DNA of 64,000 nucleotides from Phascolarctos cinereus (GCF_002099425.1 NW_018344058.1:5252001-5316000), one strand, 5' to 3'; shown: positions 22,201 through 33,418, numbered from the stretch's first letter. Made by a program: numbers and translations. The notes: generated by a model from the sequence alone, not told the origin.

Positions 22201-24371
22201 GTAAGATGATATTGGAGGACAGGGGATTTGAGGAAAATCAGATATTTTTAGTGGTTTGTTTTGTGTAGAAATAAAACCTTATGGGTCAAAAGTTGGGACC
22301 TAAGGGCAATGAGGATAAAATAGTTAAAACCTACCAGAGCAGTGCTATCAGTGTGAATACAAGGGTTTTCTAGGTGGCTATAGCTGTGTAACAAGCTGCC
22401 AAAACAAGTGGCTTTACCCAATATCCTTGATGATAAGCATATGGTGGTGATATTAGTAAACACTACAATAGCAGCTGACAATTTGAAGTCAGTGCATGAT
22501 CTTTATAAATTTGAAGAATGGAGCTGTACGTAACTTTTTATACACTTACAAAAGTTTAAAAATTAACTCCATTTAGTTTGAACAAGATACTTGCAGAGCT
22601 GAACCTATTTAAGTTGTGCTTTTGGCTTATTTATTCAGTATGTATTTCTATACTGGCTTTGTTTAGTTCATTTTTTCATCAGCCAGAACATACCTGAGTA
22701 CTAATTCCTTTTGGAATGAAATAATTTGTAAGTAAAATCCAGGTAGTCTGATCAGGAAGTTTATTTCAAAATGCTTTTCCTTTTTGCAGGATTATTTTTA
22801 AACTTGCTGAATTACCCAGCTAACAGCAGCAACTCCATTCTCTAGAACAAAATGGCAACCAGCAAGAGATCCTGACATCTTTTCCAAAAATTTTGGCAGA
22901 CTTTCAGCTATCTGAACACTGTAGATTACACTGAGCTAGATAGCATAGGGGAGTAAAATCTGTATCTACTTTTGTCTTTGTTTTCAAGAGTCTAAATTAG
23001 TGTTTTATTTTTGGTTCTTTGGTAGAGCACAATAATAACTAACCAGCCTGATGGAAGGCATTTGGGGGGGGATGGTTTTTTTTATTGCATTTGTGGGTTA
23101 AAAAAATGTTGGTGGTTGATTTTTGCTTATCATGAAACAATAATGTCCATCTCCCTCCTCCTCCCTAATCTCTTTTTAGAAGGGATTTTTTTTCCCTTCT
23201 AACTTTGGGACTCCTCCCAACATTTCCTTTTCATCTACTAAAATAATAAAGACAAAGAGCTAAGGCTGTAGGGGTTATGATAAAAGGCTTAATCTTGTAA
23301 CAGTTAATTTCAAAAGTTTTATTTCTCAGCAGGTGTATAGGCCGTTCCAAGGGCCAAGTGCCATTGTCGCAGGGCTAAAGTTGATCGAGTCAAAGTAAAT
23401 CTTTTTCATTTGAAGGCTTAAAAGCCATAAAGTGTATGTGTGTATGGGGAGTGAAAAATCAGTGCAGAGTCACAATAACAAAAACAATTTTTCTTAATGG
23501 AAATTTTTAGACATATAAAAAAAGGCCAATTTTGTAAACTAAAACCAAGAAATATAAGATTCTATTCTTCTAATACAACAAATAGCAGAGCCTGAGTCTT
23601 CAGGTACATATTAAGGCCAGTTAAGTGATCTAGAGGGGAAGAGGATGAGAATGAAGGAGAAGCTATCAGAGAGCTCTAAAGAGACAAACTGAGGGACTTA
23701 GATCAAGTGCTTAGACAAAGTACAGTTTTCACCTTTCCCTGGGAAAATTTGAGGAAAGGTGACACATGAGTAATCCTAAATGAGACAGATATCAATGCAC
23801 CCATGTTTTCAGTAGAGATCTTTATATTTTCTGACTTGTACAGTAGTCATATTTTAAAAATAAAGTACTAACAGGATTATTGTTAGCAAGCTCACCAATT
23901 TCCTTATTCTTTGGCAGGCCAGTCATTTAAATTGTACTTTCAAAATGTTAGAAAATTGAAGAAGTGACAGTGGAGGCTTATACCAACACCAATTTCAAAA
24001 TTATTCCTACAAAGATTCCTTGAAGAACCCTGTAATCTCTTTTCCTTTTTGATAGACATGCAATTTCATACTTTTAAAACATTAAGTTTTCATCTGTCCT
24101 TTGTTAATTTCCTTCTGGATAATCTCTGTTTGGGAGGTGAATAATAGTGAGCTGAAAAACCTAGAAGCAGAAAGTCTTCTTTGCCTTCCCTCAGAAAAAG
24201 AAGTAAAATCATTTGACCTAATATTAGTCATCTACTTTCTTTTTGAAGTTAATGGAACCATCTAGTTTTGCTATTCAAGCTTTTTAATATGAATTTTTAA
24301 TTTTACACTATAAAATAGATGGCACATTTGTGCTTAGACAGTCAGTGTGCTTTTGGGATATGGTTTATGGA
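22201..24371. other. 2.2 kb without recognised repeats or genes
   Basis: Around 23330-23420 a mixed-composition segment with CpGs (GGCCGTTCCAAGGGCCAAGT, then GTTGATCGAGTC) stands out. Nothing coding. A candidate conserved element by composition only. Confidence 0.35.
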
Positions 24372-24480
24372 GTTAGGAAAAACTTGGGGTTTGAATTCTG
24401 CCTGGAGATACTTATTAGTTGTGTGATGGTGAGTATGTAAAATGTAAATGGGGGATTATATCACCTTCCTCACTGGGTTA
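24372..24480 (+). repeat. MIR SINE fragment
   Basis: Carries GGGTTTGAATTCTGCCTGGA, CTTATTAGTTGTGTGATGGT and the tail ATATCACCTTCCTCACTGGG. Confidence 0.55.
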
Positions 24481-25089
24481 TTACTAAACCACCCAGATGG
24501 ATCTATGATCTCATTCGTTTGGAACCTTCCTCCATTAATGCATTTTGCAACTCACCCACTCCTGCCCATCCTGCACCACTGTTGTCCATGCCCCCTCCCC
24601 CCAACATAATGTGTGTATCATTTTACAAACTTGAAAGGGCTACACAATCACCAGCTCTTATTATTTGGGGATGTTTATCTAGTGGCTGAACACTTTGGAA
24701 AATTCAAAATCTTTCACACAAGATAAAGAGAAGAGGGGTGGAGGGAGAGGGAGAAAAAGGGAGACAGAAAGAAAGGGAGAGACAGACATATCCATATATA
24801 CGTACATACAGAATAAATACAAAGTGGATTTGGAAGGGAGGGCACCTCCAGCTGTGTTTGGAAGGAAACCAGGGATTTCCTGGTGGAGAGATGGAGATGA
24901 GAATAGAGAGCATTCTTGAATTATTCAGATAATCTGTTAAGCCCTAGATCCAATGCAGGTGGATTGAAAGAAAATACTTTCTTAGGAGCAGAGGCATACG
25001 TTTAGAAGTAAAGGGTGATTGCTGTGGGATGTATAAGGAAGGTTCTGAGTGCCAGGTTGGACATTCTGTACTTGATCCTTTCATTATTT
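24481..25089. other. Unassigned; includes a purine-rich tract
   Basis: A GA-rich tract of about 60 bp lies at 24725-24785. No gene. Confidence 0.4.
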
Positions 25090-25149
25090 AGGGTGTCTGA
25101 AAAGTCTTAATAGCTTAAAACTACTTTAAGACTTTTGGAACACGCTGTA
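25090..25149. mobile_element. Short mariner-type MITE beside the first coding exon
   Basis: Inverted ends AGGGTGTCTGAAAAGTCTTA (25090-25109) and TAAGACTTTTGGAACACGCT (25127-25146) pair at about 80%, with a 17-bp centre, and TA lies at both edges. This matches the palindromic mariner-derived MITE layout (GGGTGTCCCAAAAGTCTTA-type ends). It ends about 140 bp before the exon. Confidence 0.7.
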
Positions 25150-25289
25150 TATAGTCAAGTCGAGAAAATACCCTCATTATACCAGGCAGTTGGATTTGTG
25201 GTATATGAATTAGAAAATCCAAAAAAAGGACAAGTTTTATCTGAACTTCAAATGTGTACATGCTTACATTTCCTTCTTTATTCCTACAG

Positions 25290-25363
25290 TTGTACAATGT
25301 TAGATGGAGTTATGATTCTGCCTGTTCTCATGATGATAACTTTCCCCTCTCCTAGTATGGAAG
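25290..25363 (+). CDS. ACVR1: ACVR1 first coding exon (start codon, signal peptide)
   Basis: This exon encodes the N-terminal signal peptide of activin receptor type-1 (ALK2), a single-pass serine/threonine kinase receptor that signals from BMP and activin ligands at the plasma membrane to SMAD1/5/8. The acceptor AG is at 25288-25289 behind a pyrimidine-rich tract; the ATG is at 25297-25299 after seven noncoding exon bases. Coding bases 25297-25363 give [20 protein letters not shown], then Met-Glu and the first base of the next Asp codon. The donor GTAAGA starts at 25364. The human protein, as I recall it, begins [20 protein letters not shown], so start and frame are secure. Codon 2 is TTA (Leu) rather than Val, leaving T at +4 of the start codon; position -3 is A. 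The frame is also open upstream into the intron, which I read as chance. Confidence 0.93.
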
Positions 25364-25559
25364 GTAAGACATGATTCATACCCATTTCCCCCCATCTGTA
25401 ACATAGTGAATACTTGTATAAGTGAATAATGTGTAGGAAATATACTGTTTAAATTTTCTTTGCCTATATACACTTACAAAATTTTGATAGTGATGACATT
25501 TTCCCCAAAAGCTTCAACATTTTGATTGGCACATTGACCAATGAAAGAGGGAAGGGAAA

Positions 25560-25650
25560 GGAATAAACATTTATATAGAGCCTACTGTGTGCCAGGCATT
25601 GTGATAAGTATTTTGTATAAATAATGTCTTATTTAATCGTAATGATTACT
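25560..25650 (-). repeat. MIR or L2 3' end fragment
   Basis: Carries AATAAACATTTATATAGAGC and CTACTGTGTGCCAGGCATTG. Confidence 0.65.
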
Positions 25651-25702
25651 AAATCAACCAAGATATGTCTTAAGAAAAATGTTTTACCTTTGGATCATAA
25701 TT

Positions 25703-25965
25703 CTTCCAGCTAGGTGGTGTGAGCTTTGGGCCTGGAGTCAGGAAGACCTGAGTTCAAATTTAGCCTCAGACACTTAGTACCTGTTTGACTCTTGGCAAGT
25801 TACTTAACCTCTTTGTCTCAGTTTTCTCAACTGTAAAATGGGGGTAATAACAATACCTTCCTCATAGGATTGTTGTTGAGTCTCAAATGATATAAAATTT
25901 GTAAAGCACTTAGCACACTGCCTGACATATAGTAGGTGGTATATACGTGTTTATTCTCTTCCCCT
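25703..25965 (+). repeat. MIR/THER-type CORE-SINE
   Basis: GGAGTCAGGAAGACCTGAGT, AAGTTACTTAACCTCTTTGT, CTGTAAAATGGGGGTAATAA and TTTGTAAAGCACTTAGCACA are all present. Confidence 0.92.
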
Positions 25966-26477
25966 TCCCATTGCCTCATATAGTACATTATACTAGCCCT
26001 TCACTCCTAGTGTTTAGATCTAATCCTGTTTGACATTTTTAAGGAAATGCTCTGGCACCTTTTATGATACCCACATTTTGTGATATTGAATTGTGTGCTA
26101 TACATACACACACGTACATGTGTATACAATGTATGTTGTGTGTATATATATAGATATTATATATGTATATAAAAGTTGGGTTTGTTATGTAAAGACATTT
26201 AATCACAATGATCTTTTTTATTTTTATGCTATTTTGATAGTAAATGCCTTTTTTTAAAACTATAATATATCACATCTTGAATTCCAGCAAAGTAATATTC
26301 CTAGATGTTTGGAATATTTGTGGTATGTACTTACTAAGTCTAGTATTGGGAACCTAGGATAGTAGATAAATATGGCTTTTAACTGTATGTGTACGCGTAC
26401 TTGTTTTGTGTTTTTCATAATATATCAGCATTCATATTTCCCTTTCATTACATATAAAGTTGTAGAAAATATCATGT
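25966..26477. other. No gene; CA/TA-rich patch
   Basis: 26096-26175 is an irregular CA/TG/TA-rich low-complexity stretch. Nothing else recognised. Confidence 0.4.
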
Positions 26478-26540
26478 GTTGGGTAGGTTGGACTAGATGA
26501 CCTCTGAGTTTACTGCTAACTCTTTAAGATTCAGTGCATT
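26478..26540 (+). repeat. CR1/L3 LINE 3' end
   Basis: GGTTGGACTAGATGACCTCT followed by a CTAACTCTTTAAGATTC box is the sense CR1/L3 terminus. Confidence 0.65.
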
Positions 26541-27544
26541 AAGTTGTAATAAGACTTTACTGGATCTCATACTTAAAAATAGCTAAAATGTCTTCTGCTC
26601 TTTTCTCTCCCATTAGTCATTAATTATACTATTATAAAGAGGCGACAGCATTGTAGAAAATTTCAGTTCTAAACTTGTATGGCTATTGTTGGCTTTTTCT
26701 TTCCTCTTAGAAGCATTTGCAGGCCAGGTCTATTACACTATATTTCATTAATAAAAGAAATCTATTTAATGATAAATGCTTCTATCTCAAAAGATTTACA
26801 TTTTGAAATTTATTTTATTGAAGATTTACTTCAGTGAAAATTAGTGAGTTATATAACCATTTTTATTACAACAAAAACCTTTGACCTATCTGGTGGTATT
26901 CATTGTTAGGTTCCCAAATAATTTCCAGGTTGACTGCATAATAAAATTTCAAAACCTGGCATTTGGACCCTCATACAATGTTTATTGTTAGATACCCAAG
27001 TAATTTTGACTTTGACTTAATAATAGAATTTCAAAAACTATCATTTCTCAGAATGCCTTAGGCCAATTAGAAGCAAGAGGGTACAAATCCAATAGAATTT
27101 TTGTTATGAACTACAAAGCTTCTGTTTTTTGCCAGTGGAAGGAAGATTAGGCCTCTCTCTTTTTTTTTTCTGTATTCTTGCTGAATATTCAAAAAGTTCT
27201 TGAAAGCATGGGACAGTAATAGAAATGTCTTAGCATTATATATTTTTTTCTGTTCCTTTTTACTGTAAAATACCTTTTAAAAATATTTAATGCTTACCCC
27301 TTATTTTATCAGTTTTATTATCAAATGAGGCAATGTGTTTTTTTATGTTAGTTTTTGTTTTAGTAAAGAAGGTGGCATCTAATGCATCTGTTCTATTTAG
27401 GCAATGATGCAGAGCTTATTTGCTGCTACTAAAAATATGAAATAAATATGAGGGCATTAGACATTATACCTTTAAGATTTTGGTTCTTGACCACCAAATG
27501 CATTTTTTTCTAGTCCTAATGATGGAAGCAAAAGGGATAAATGG
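26541..27544. other. AT-rich, with a tandem duplication; no gene
   Basis: Contains the 82-bp-period duplication listed separately. No known repeat family seen. Confidence 0.4.
26900..27048 (+). repeat. Diverged tandem duplication, period about 82 bp
   Basis: The unit at 26900-26964 (ATTGTTAGGTTCCCAAATAA... AAAATTTCAAAACCTGG) recurs at 26982-27048 (ATTGTTAGATACCCAAGTAA... AGAATTTCAAAAACTAT) at roughly three of four positions. Confidence 0.7.
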
Positions 27545-27680
27545 AGAGAATTTTAGACTAGGAGTCAATAGACCAGGGATTTAGTCTGCCATAAATTATC
27601 GATGTAACCTTGAGCAAGTCGCTCCACTGAAGGCAGCTAGACTTGGCTTCTTCAAGATCATACATTCTATGAATAGGTAA
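27545..27680 (+). repeat. Degenerate MIR SINE
   Basis: Carries TAGGAGTCAATAGACCAGGG and CGATGTAACCTTGAGCAAGT. Confidence 0.55.
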
Positions 27681-27729
27681 AACATGTCAATTTAGGTGTC
27701 TTATTAGTTGACATAAAGATAATGGCAAC

Positions 27730-27990
27730 ACCAATAATAATAGCTAATACCTATGTAACACTTCAAGGTTTACAAAGTGCTTTACACATTTTATCCTCAC
27801 AATAACTCTGAGAGATAAATGCTGAATTTATCCCCATTTTAAAGATGAGGAAATTAGGGCTAAAAGAGGTCAAGTGACATGCCCAGGGTCACATGGCTAG
27901 TGAGTGTCTGAGGCCAGATTTGAACTCAAGAAGATGAGTCTTCCTGACTCCAGGCCTGTGACTCTATTTACTGGACCACCTAGTTCCCTA
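27730..27990 (-). repeat. MIR/THER-type CORE-SINE
   Basis: CAAGGTTTACAAAGTGCTTT, CCCATTTTAAAGATGAGGAA, ATGCCCAGGGTCACATGGCT and GATGAGTCTTCCTGACTCCA. Confidence 0.92.
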
Positions 27991-28908
27991 TAGAACCTTA
28001 GATTGCCTTAAATAAAAAGTAAAAATTGCCTAGATTGACAAACTGCCCGTAGGAGGAGTAAAATATGTTTTGATGGGACTGCACATAAGAGTGTAGTAAA
28101 AAAGTCACCAGGGACCCATTCCTTTCCTTTTTACTAAACTAGTTCTACTAGTTTTATTGGTTTACTAGTTTTACTAGTTTTAGTTTAGTTTAGATAACTT
28201 CTGAGGAGGTTATCTAAATGAAGAGAGTACCCTGTTTTATAAGTGGGGCAAATCTGAGTTTATAGATGAAGTAATGAAGTCAGTTATTTGGTGAAGTCAA
28301 GCGATCTGTGGTTTCATTGGTATGAGGAGGTCTTTTTGCTCATCGATACTTTAGCAGATAGATGACTTCTCAAGTTGCTGTCAAAAAAAAATGATTAAAA
28401 AAATTATTGCCTGGCATCGCATCTTCTGGTGAGGATTCTATCCACATTTAGTAAGTCTGATCTTTAGACAATAGATCTAAAGTTCTCTAGATTCAGACTT
28501 GTTAAGTAAGACCTTACATAGCCTTTGAGAACCCAGAGTTACCTCCATACCGCAGGATGAAGCATCAGGGAACTTGAGTGGAAAGATTTGTTGAAATTCC
28601 ACCCATTTTCCTCTTTTCCCAATAGGATACAAAACAGTACCAGTTTCTCACCCATTTCCATTATTTCCCACACCCCTATTAAACAAATAAAATGTGACTA
28701 AAATCATCCACACCCCCCCCAAGAAAGAAACAACAGAGAAATGAGCAACAACAGCAACAACAAAAAATACCCCTAGTTTCTCAGAGTATAGCAACACAAA
28801 CTAGCAAATGAGAAAAATAATAATCATTGCCTAATGCTAATGTTGATTTCAAGGTAGTTTGTGTGAATAAACTTTCCTCAAAATATTTTGCAGAATTCAT
28901 CCTTTAGA
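27991..28908. other. No gene; short ACTAGTTTTA-type repeat
   Basis: At 28135-28190 the motif CTAGTTTTA/CTAGTTTTAC recurs four or five times imperfectly, next to TAGTTTAGTTTAG. The rest is unplaced. Confidence 0.45.
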
Positions 28909-29110
28909 GCAGGGATTTCTTAACCTTTTGTGTCAAGGATATCTTTGGCATTCTTGAGAAGCTTTGGTATGCTTCCACGGAACAAGTGCTTTTAATTGCT
29001 TAAAGTAAGATGCACAGGATTACAAAGCAAACTAATTATATTGAGATTTTTTAAAAGTTTCTTAAAGTTCACAGACCTCAGGTTTATAACCTCTGAGGTC
29101 TAGAGGGAAT
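28909..29110 (+). repeat. Old mammal-wide repeat, class uncertain
   Basis: GGGATTTCTTAACCTTTTGT, GAAGCTTTGGTATGCTTCCA, AGGATTACAAAGCAAACTAA and TTCACAGACCTC follow a widely seen ancient element whose class I cannot recall. An inverted relative is at 49625-49855. Confidence 0.55.
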
Positions 29111-29306
29111 GTTGCTTATTTTGACACCTATGAAAACTAAATGTGAGGTTACCTAACTCAGAAATGGTCAAGGTGAACTAGAATCTGTATTTCACAGTGT
29201 CCCTGAACCTGTGATACATTTAGAAGGAGGATGCAAGTTGGCATATATACTCCAATCTCACTTACTGTAAGTATTCATCTGTTTCTTTATAGCAGTATTT
29301 ATCTAC

Positions 29307-29339
29307 TCATTCATGCATTCATTTATTCATTCATTCATA
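29307..29339 (-). repeat. (TGAA)n tract, probable tail of the 7SL copy
   Basis: ATTC/ATTT tetranucleotides on the + strand, i.e. TGAA units on the - strand, lie exactly at the 3' side of the 7SL-like sequence and may be its expanded A-rich tail. Confidence 0.75.
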
Positions 29340-29536
29340 GACAGGAAAGTCTTGCCTAGGTTGCAAGTATAGCCTCCACCAGAAGATGACCAGTGGGGGA
29401 GGAGGAGCTAAACTTAGTGCTGGACTCAGTGTAATTACTTCTCAGCCCTACTGCATTTCAGAACTCCTGAGCTCAAGCAATCCACTAACCATAGCTTGCC
29501 AGAGATAACAGATGTGTACTACACCACCTAGCTGGC
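29340..29536 (-). pseudogene. 7SL (SRP) RNA-like retropseudogene
   Basis: Read on the + strand, successive boxes match the reverse complement of the 5' part of 7SL RNA: AACTTAGTGCTGGACTC, CAGAACTCCTGAGCTCAAGC, AATCC, AGATAACAGATGTGTACTAC and the terminal CACCTAGCTGGC, which corresponds to the 7SL 5' start GCCGGGCGCGG in inverted form. The 3' domain is missing or strongly rearranged. The copy is too diverged to be functional. It could alternatively be a marsupial 7SL-derived SINE. Confidence 0.7.
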
Positions 29537-29859
29537 ATATGAACTTTAACCTTGGTCTTAAGACAGAAGTAGTTTCAGTAGACTGGTTCTAATGAGCTGA
29601 AATTATGCTTTATAGAGATTTTTTTAGAGGAACTATATCTTTTGCTAGACTTCTTTTTCTTTTTTTCTTTTTTTGGCATTGAAACAAGTATCTAGACTTC
29701 TCCAGAATAGCTTTTCTTTCTTTTATTTTTTTCTTCTTTTATGGGAGGTGGGAGAAAGAAGGGGAGAAATTTTGACTTATGTGAATCCAGTGCAATCTGT
29801 ATGTTCACCAACAGGGGCTTTCCAGTTCATTCATCCTCCTAATTTGGAATTATTAATAT
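29537..29859. other. Pyrimidine-rich, no gene
   Basis: T/C-rich stretch at 29640-29740. The open frame starting at 29673 runs on into the L2 copy and is not a gene. Confidence 0.45.
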
Positions 29860-30560
29860 TATCTTTCATCTCCTTCATCTGTGATATCATCTTCACATGG
29901 CTATTCTCTTGGGGTATTGCAATAGCCTCAGAGGTCTTGCCACTACTGTTCCCTCTTATTCTGCTTTCCCCATTCTCCTCCTTAATCTCCTTTATTCATA
30001 GAAATGGTCATATTTCTTCTGCTCAGAAATCTGTAACAGTTCTCTCTTGGCTATCAAATACATTTTAGATTTCTTTACCTAGGAAACGAAAATCCCTTAC
30101 ATTCTGGGAACATTCTACCTTTCTGGCATGTCTAAAACTATTTTGATATATTCTTGACACTTCAGCCACCCTCAGCTTCTCTGTATCTCCCATCCTGCCC
30201 TCGTGCCTCAGTCAGGCTCTACCCAGTCCTTGAAATGCCCTTCCTCTCCTGTTGAATTCCTTCCTATTCTGTGAAACCCAACTTAAATGGAGCTTCCTCC
30301 ATGAAACCTTTCCTAACCTTGCTAAAAATCCTTTTTACTTCTGACTACATTTAGATTATGACAAAATGTTTCTCTTATGATCTTCTTATTCATTTTGTAT
30401 TATTATTGTATTTTTGCATTATTTTTGTAGTTTTGTATTATATTATTGTATTATTGAGTGATATTTAAAAGCTTACTGAGGACAGAGAGTGAGGCATTTT
30501 GATAAACTCTCTATTGCTTAGGCAATGCCTTGCTCACAGCTGAGTGTGTAATGAATTAGC
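29860..30560 (+). repeat. L2 LINE, long 3' segment
   Basis: Sense L2 order over 700 bp: ATTGCAATAGCCTCAGAGGT, AGTCCTTGAAATGCCCTTCC, AGCTTCCTCCATGAAACCTT, AAAGCTTACTGAGGACAGAG and a terminal GCAATGCCTTGCTCACAGCT box. Confidence 0.8.
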
Positions 30561-31834
30561 ACATTTGTGGTAAAATCATTCTGTAAATTCAGGCTGCTTT
30601 TGTGAATTATGGTACTTTCACCTATGCTTTAATGCTTTTGAGGTCAATTGGTAAAATTTCCCCCTAGAAGAGAAAGTTTTGGTCCAGTCGGGGCTAAGTT
30701 AATACAAAGAGCAGACAAAGGCATGAAAACATGGCCACAGGGCAGAATTTTGTTACTGTATCTAGAACATCATTGCAGTATCATCTATATATCATTGTGA
30801 TAGAGTTTGTGTGGTGAACATAGTTTATTCAATTTATAATATAGATAGTATTTGTAGGAACTTTTTATTAAAACCATATTTCAGTATTGTGCAAAGGTTG
30901 TCAAGGATGCTTTGACAGCAAGGAAACTTCAATCTGGGAAAGTCTCATTGAAATATCAATTAAAAAATATAACCATGGATTTCCTTTTTGTATCTTTTGC
31001 TTGGTGTCCTACTTCTCATATACTTTCAGTTTTCCATAGAGGGCTACACCCATGTTATCTGGCTTACATTGGAGAATAAGGCTCTGTGTAGGAATCAATA
31101 TTTCCTAAGGAGAGGCAGTTTCAAGGTCTTTCCCTGATCATCACCCTTTTTGCAACTGCTTCTGTGGCTGGGAGCATCTGGACATAGACACTGTTGTTTC
31201 ATTTTGGGCCTTCAAGCTTTACTAACTTGTTGCTACCCCAGTTTGTTTTCATGATTGTAGTCATTGCAACTTGAGTGAGCCTAAATATTCAAATAATGCA
31301 TTAGTATGGCAGGAAACCAAGTCTGGGTCATAGATTCATAGCAGCTATGATCTCCTGTTTCTACCTAGCTTCAGATTGAGTGGCTAGATGGTTCAATCAG
31401 CAGACTGAAGCTCAGTAATCTCAACCATTAAGAAGAATTCTGAACCTAAAAGTCAATGTTAATAATTTGAAGGACTGATTACTTCTTTCATGTGGTATCT
31501 CATCAACCTGTATAGCTAGAAACCCATCCATCCATGTTTTCTTGCCTTGTGCCCATGTCCTTTTATTAATCTTCCAAATCCATTTGCTGAGTTCACTGGG
31601 GACCTTTCCATGACCTACCTATTAAAATTGCATAGATACCATTGTAATGCTTTGGGGTTTTTTTTAGTCCAATTCTATAATTAGACTATGTCCTTTGCAT
31701 AGTCATGCATGATCCAGATGTTTTTGTCATTTCTCATGAAAATCATCATTGATAGTGTAGATTCCTTGTACCCACCATACATCATTCCATTGCTTTCGGA
31801 GTCACCCTGATTTTGAATCTTCAGAAATCATAAT
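30561..31834. other. 1.3 kb without recognised feature
   Basis: No repeat boxes or plausible coding exon. Confidence 0.35.
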
Positions 31835-32300
31835 GTTCAATTAACAAACATTTGTTAAGGGGCTGCTATGTGTTAGGCACTAGCTTGGGTGCTGGGATAC
31901 AAAAATGAAGAATGAAGCAATTCCTGCTCACAAGGGGCTTACATCTAGTGAAGAAAATAAGTGCGTAATTGAGTATAGCCACAATAAATATAAAGAGAAT
32001 AAACATAACTACAAAGCAGTTAAATAAAAGTAGTTTGGAAGTGAGGACATTAGCAACTGGGGTGGTTCTGGAAAGCTTTCATGTAGAAGGTGGCACTTGA
32101 GCTGTGTCTAAAAGGAAGAGAGGGATTCTGTGAGGTGGAGTTTGAGGAGGTAGAGTATTCCAAGTATGGAGGGTAGGGAGGGGAAGGATACTTAGTGGAA
32201 AGACATAAAGACAGGAGTTGTATTTTGTGTGAGGAACAGAAGATCACATTGGCTAGGTTACAAAAGGTAAGAGGGAAAGTGAAGTCCAATGAGGCTGGAG
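31835..32300 (-). repeat. L2 LINE, long 3' segment
   Basis: AACAAACATTTGTTAAGGGG, CACAAGGGGCTTACATCTAG, GGTGGCACTTGAGCTGTGTC and GAGTATTCCAAGTATGGAGG in the inverted L2 order. Confidence 0.75.
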
Positions 32301-32699
32301 TTCTCTGCTGTATAGCATCACGGGATGAATATTAGTATGAAAAATATGAGCTGTTTGGCAGCAGGAAACTTTAGGTATTGAAGGTGCCCCCCATGGATTC
32401 TCATGTGACTAAAACCCACTTTATTCTTTTTATTCATTTCTATTTTCTGTTCATTGGTTAAAATCCTATTCCAGGGATAGGTACTTAACAGTGGACTTTT
32501 AATCCAAGTGTGTGCTTCAGTCTAGGGAAAATCCACTTGGATTTTCCTGTATGAAGTAGTAGCCTTCTTTTTATTAGTGCCCCGCTCATTGAGGATCAAT
32601 TTCTAACAGCACAGTGTTGTTCACAAATGGAAGTTCCTTGAGAATCACCACTTTCCCAGGCAGTTGTTTCCATTTGGACTTTGTTTATGATGACGTAAA
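32301..32699. other. No recognised feature
   Basis: Nothing placed. Confidence 0.35.
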
Positions 32700-32810
32700 T
32701 AATGAGAGAAAGAGTATTTATTAAGTACTTATTATGTGTCCAGCTCTTTGCCAAGTGCTAGGGATACAAGTTCAAAAAGAAGACAGTCTCTGCCCTCAAA
32801 GCGCTTCCCT
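32700..32810 (-). repeat. L2 LINE 3' end
   Basis: Carries AGTATTTATTAAGTACTTAT, CCAAGTGCTAGGGATACAAG and CTGCCCTCAAAGCGCTT. Confidence 0.7.
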
Positions 32811-33344
32811 GTGAATAGGATTGTGGTTGCCAGGGAAAGGTGTTTTGATCTGAGAAGTCATAGGGTTTGGTGGGTAGAACAATAGGGCAGTTGATTGATA
32901 GTCTCAGTATAACTTTTCCATGACAACAGCTAAAACCTTTGGCAAACATGTCTCACTCTTTTATGCCTTGCTTAGTACTTATAACATAGGCTCATAGAAC
33001 AAAGTTACTCCAAATTACATTATGAGGAAACTATGTTTTGTCTTTATGAATGCAGAATAGATGCCTTTTCCGAGCAGAGCATTATGCTTTACCTAATCCT
33101 TTTAAAAAAAAATTAACGATGGTATCCTGTATTCTGTGTACCCCTACTCAATAGGGTACGATGAATAATTTTTGCTAGAGAGAATGCATCTTTCAAAACC
33201 TACTTGTTTCTTCTCATTTTTATCTGGGATATTCTTGATATGGTTACAACCATTCTCATAAAGATTTTTTTAATGAAGAGAAAGTTGATCATTAGTTATT
33301 GATGGTGCTCTTGATTGCCTTACTTTAAGAGTGTACCATTCAAT
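32811..33344. other. No recognised feature
   Basis: Nothing placed. Confidence 0.35.
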
Positions 33345-33361
33345 GTATATATATGTGTGTG

Positions 33362-33416
<55 letters not shown>
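33345..33416 (+). repeat. (TA)n(TG)n(AC)n microsatellite
   Basis: A short TATATATGTGTGTGTATAC lead is followed by about 26 AC units. Confidence 0.97.

Positions 33417-33418
<2 letters not shown>

Larger units (their letters stand above)
1..25289 (+). other. ACVR1: Region upstream of the first ACVR1 coding exon (5' intron)
   Basis: By comparison with mammalian ACVR1 genes, which have noncoding 5' exons far upstream, this stretch is inferred to be intron, possibly with unrecognised noncoding exons. I see no CpG island or convincing promoter and no protein-coding exon of another gene. Confidence 0.6.

Noticed and set aside
25135-25374. Open frame running from the intron through the first coding exon, apparently extending the receptor N-terminus
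   Set aside because: It lacks an ATG before the known start, crosses the acceptor site, and the ATG at 25297 gives the conserved signal peptide.
29673-30068. 131-codon plus-strand frame with hydrophobic stretches
   Set aside because: It overlaps the sense L2 copy; hydrophobicity comes from its T/C-rich composition.
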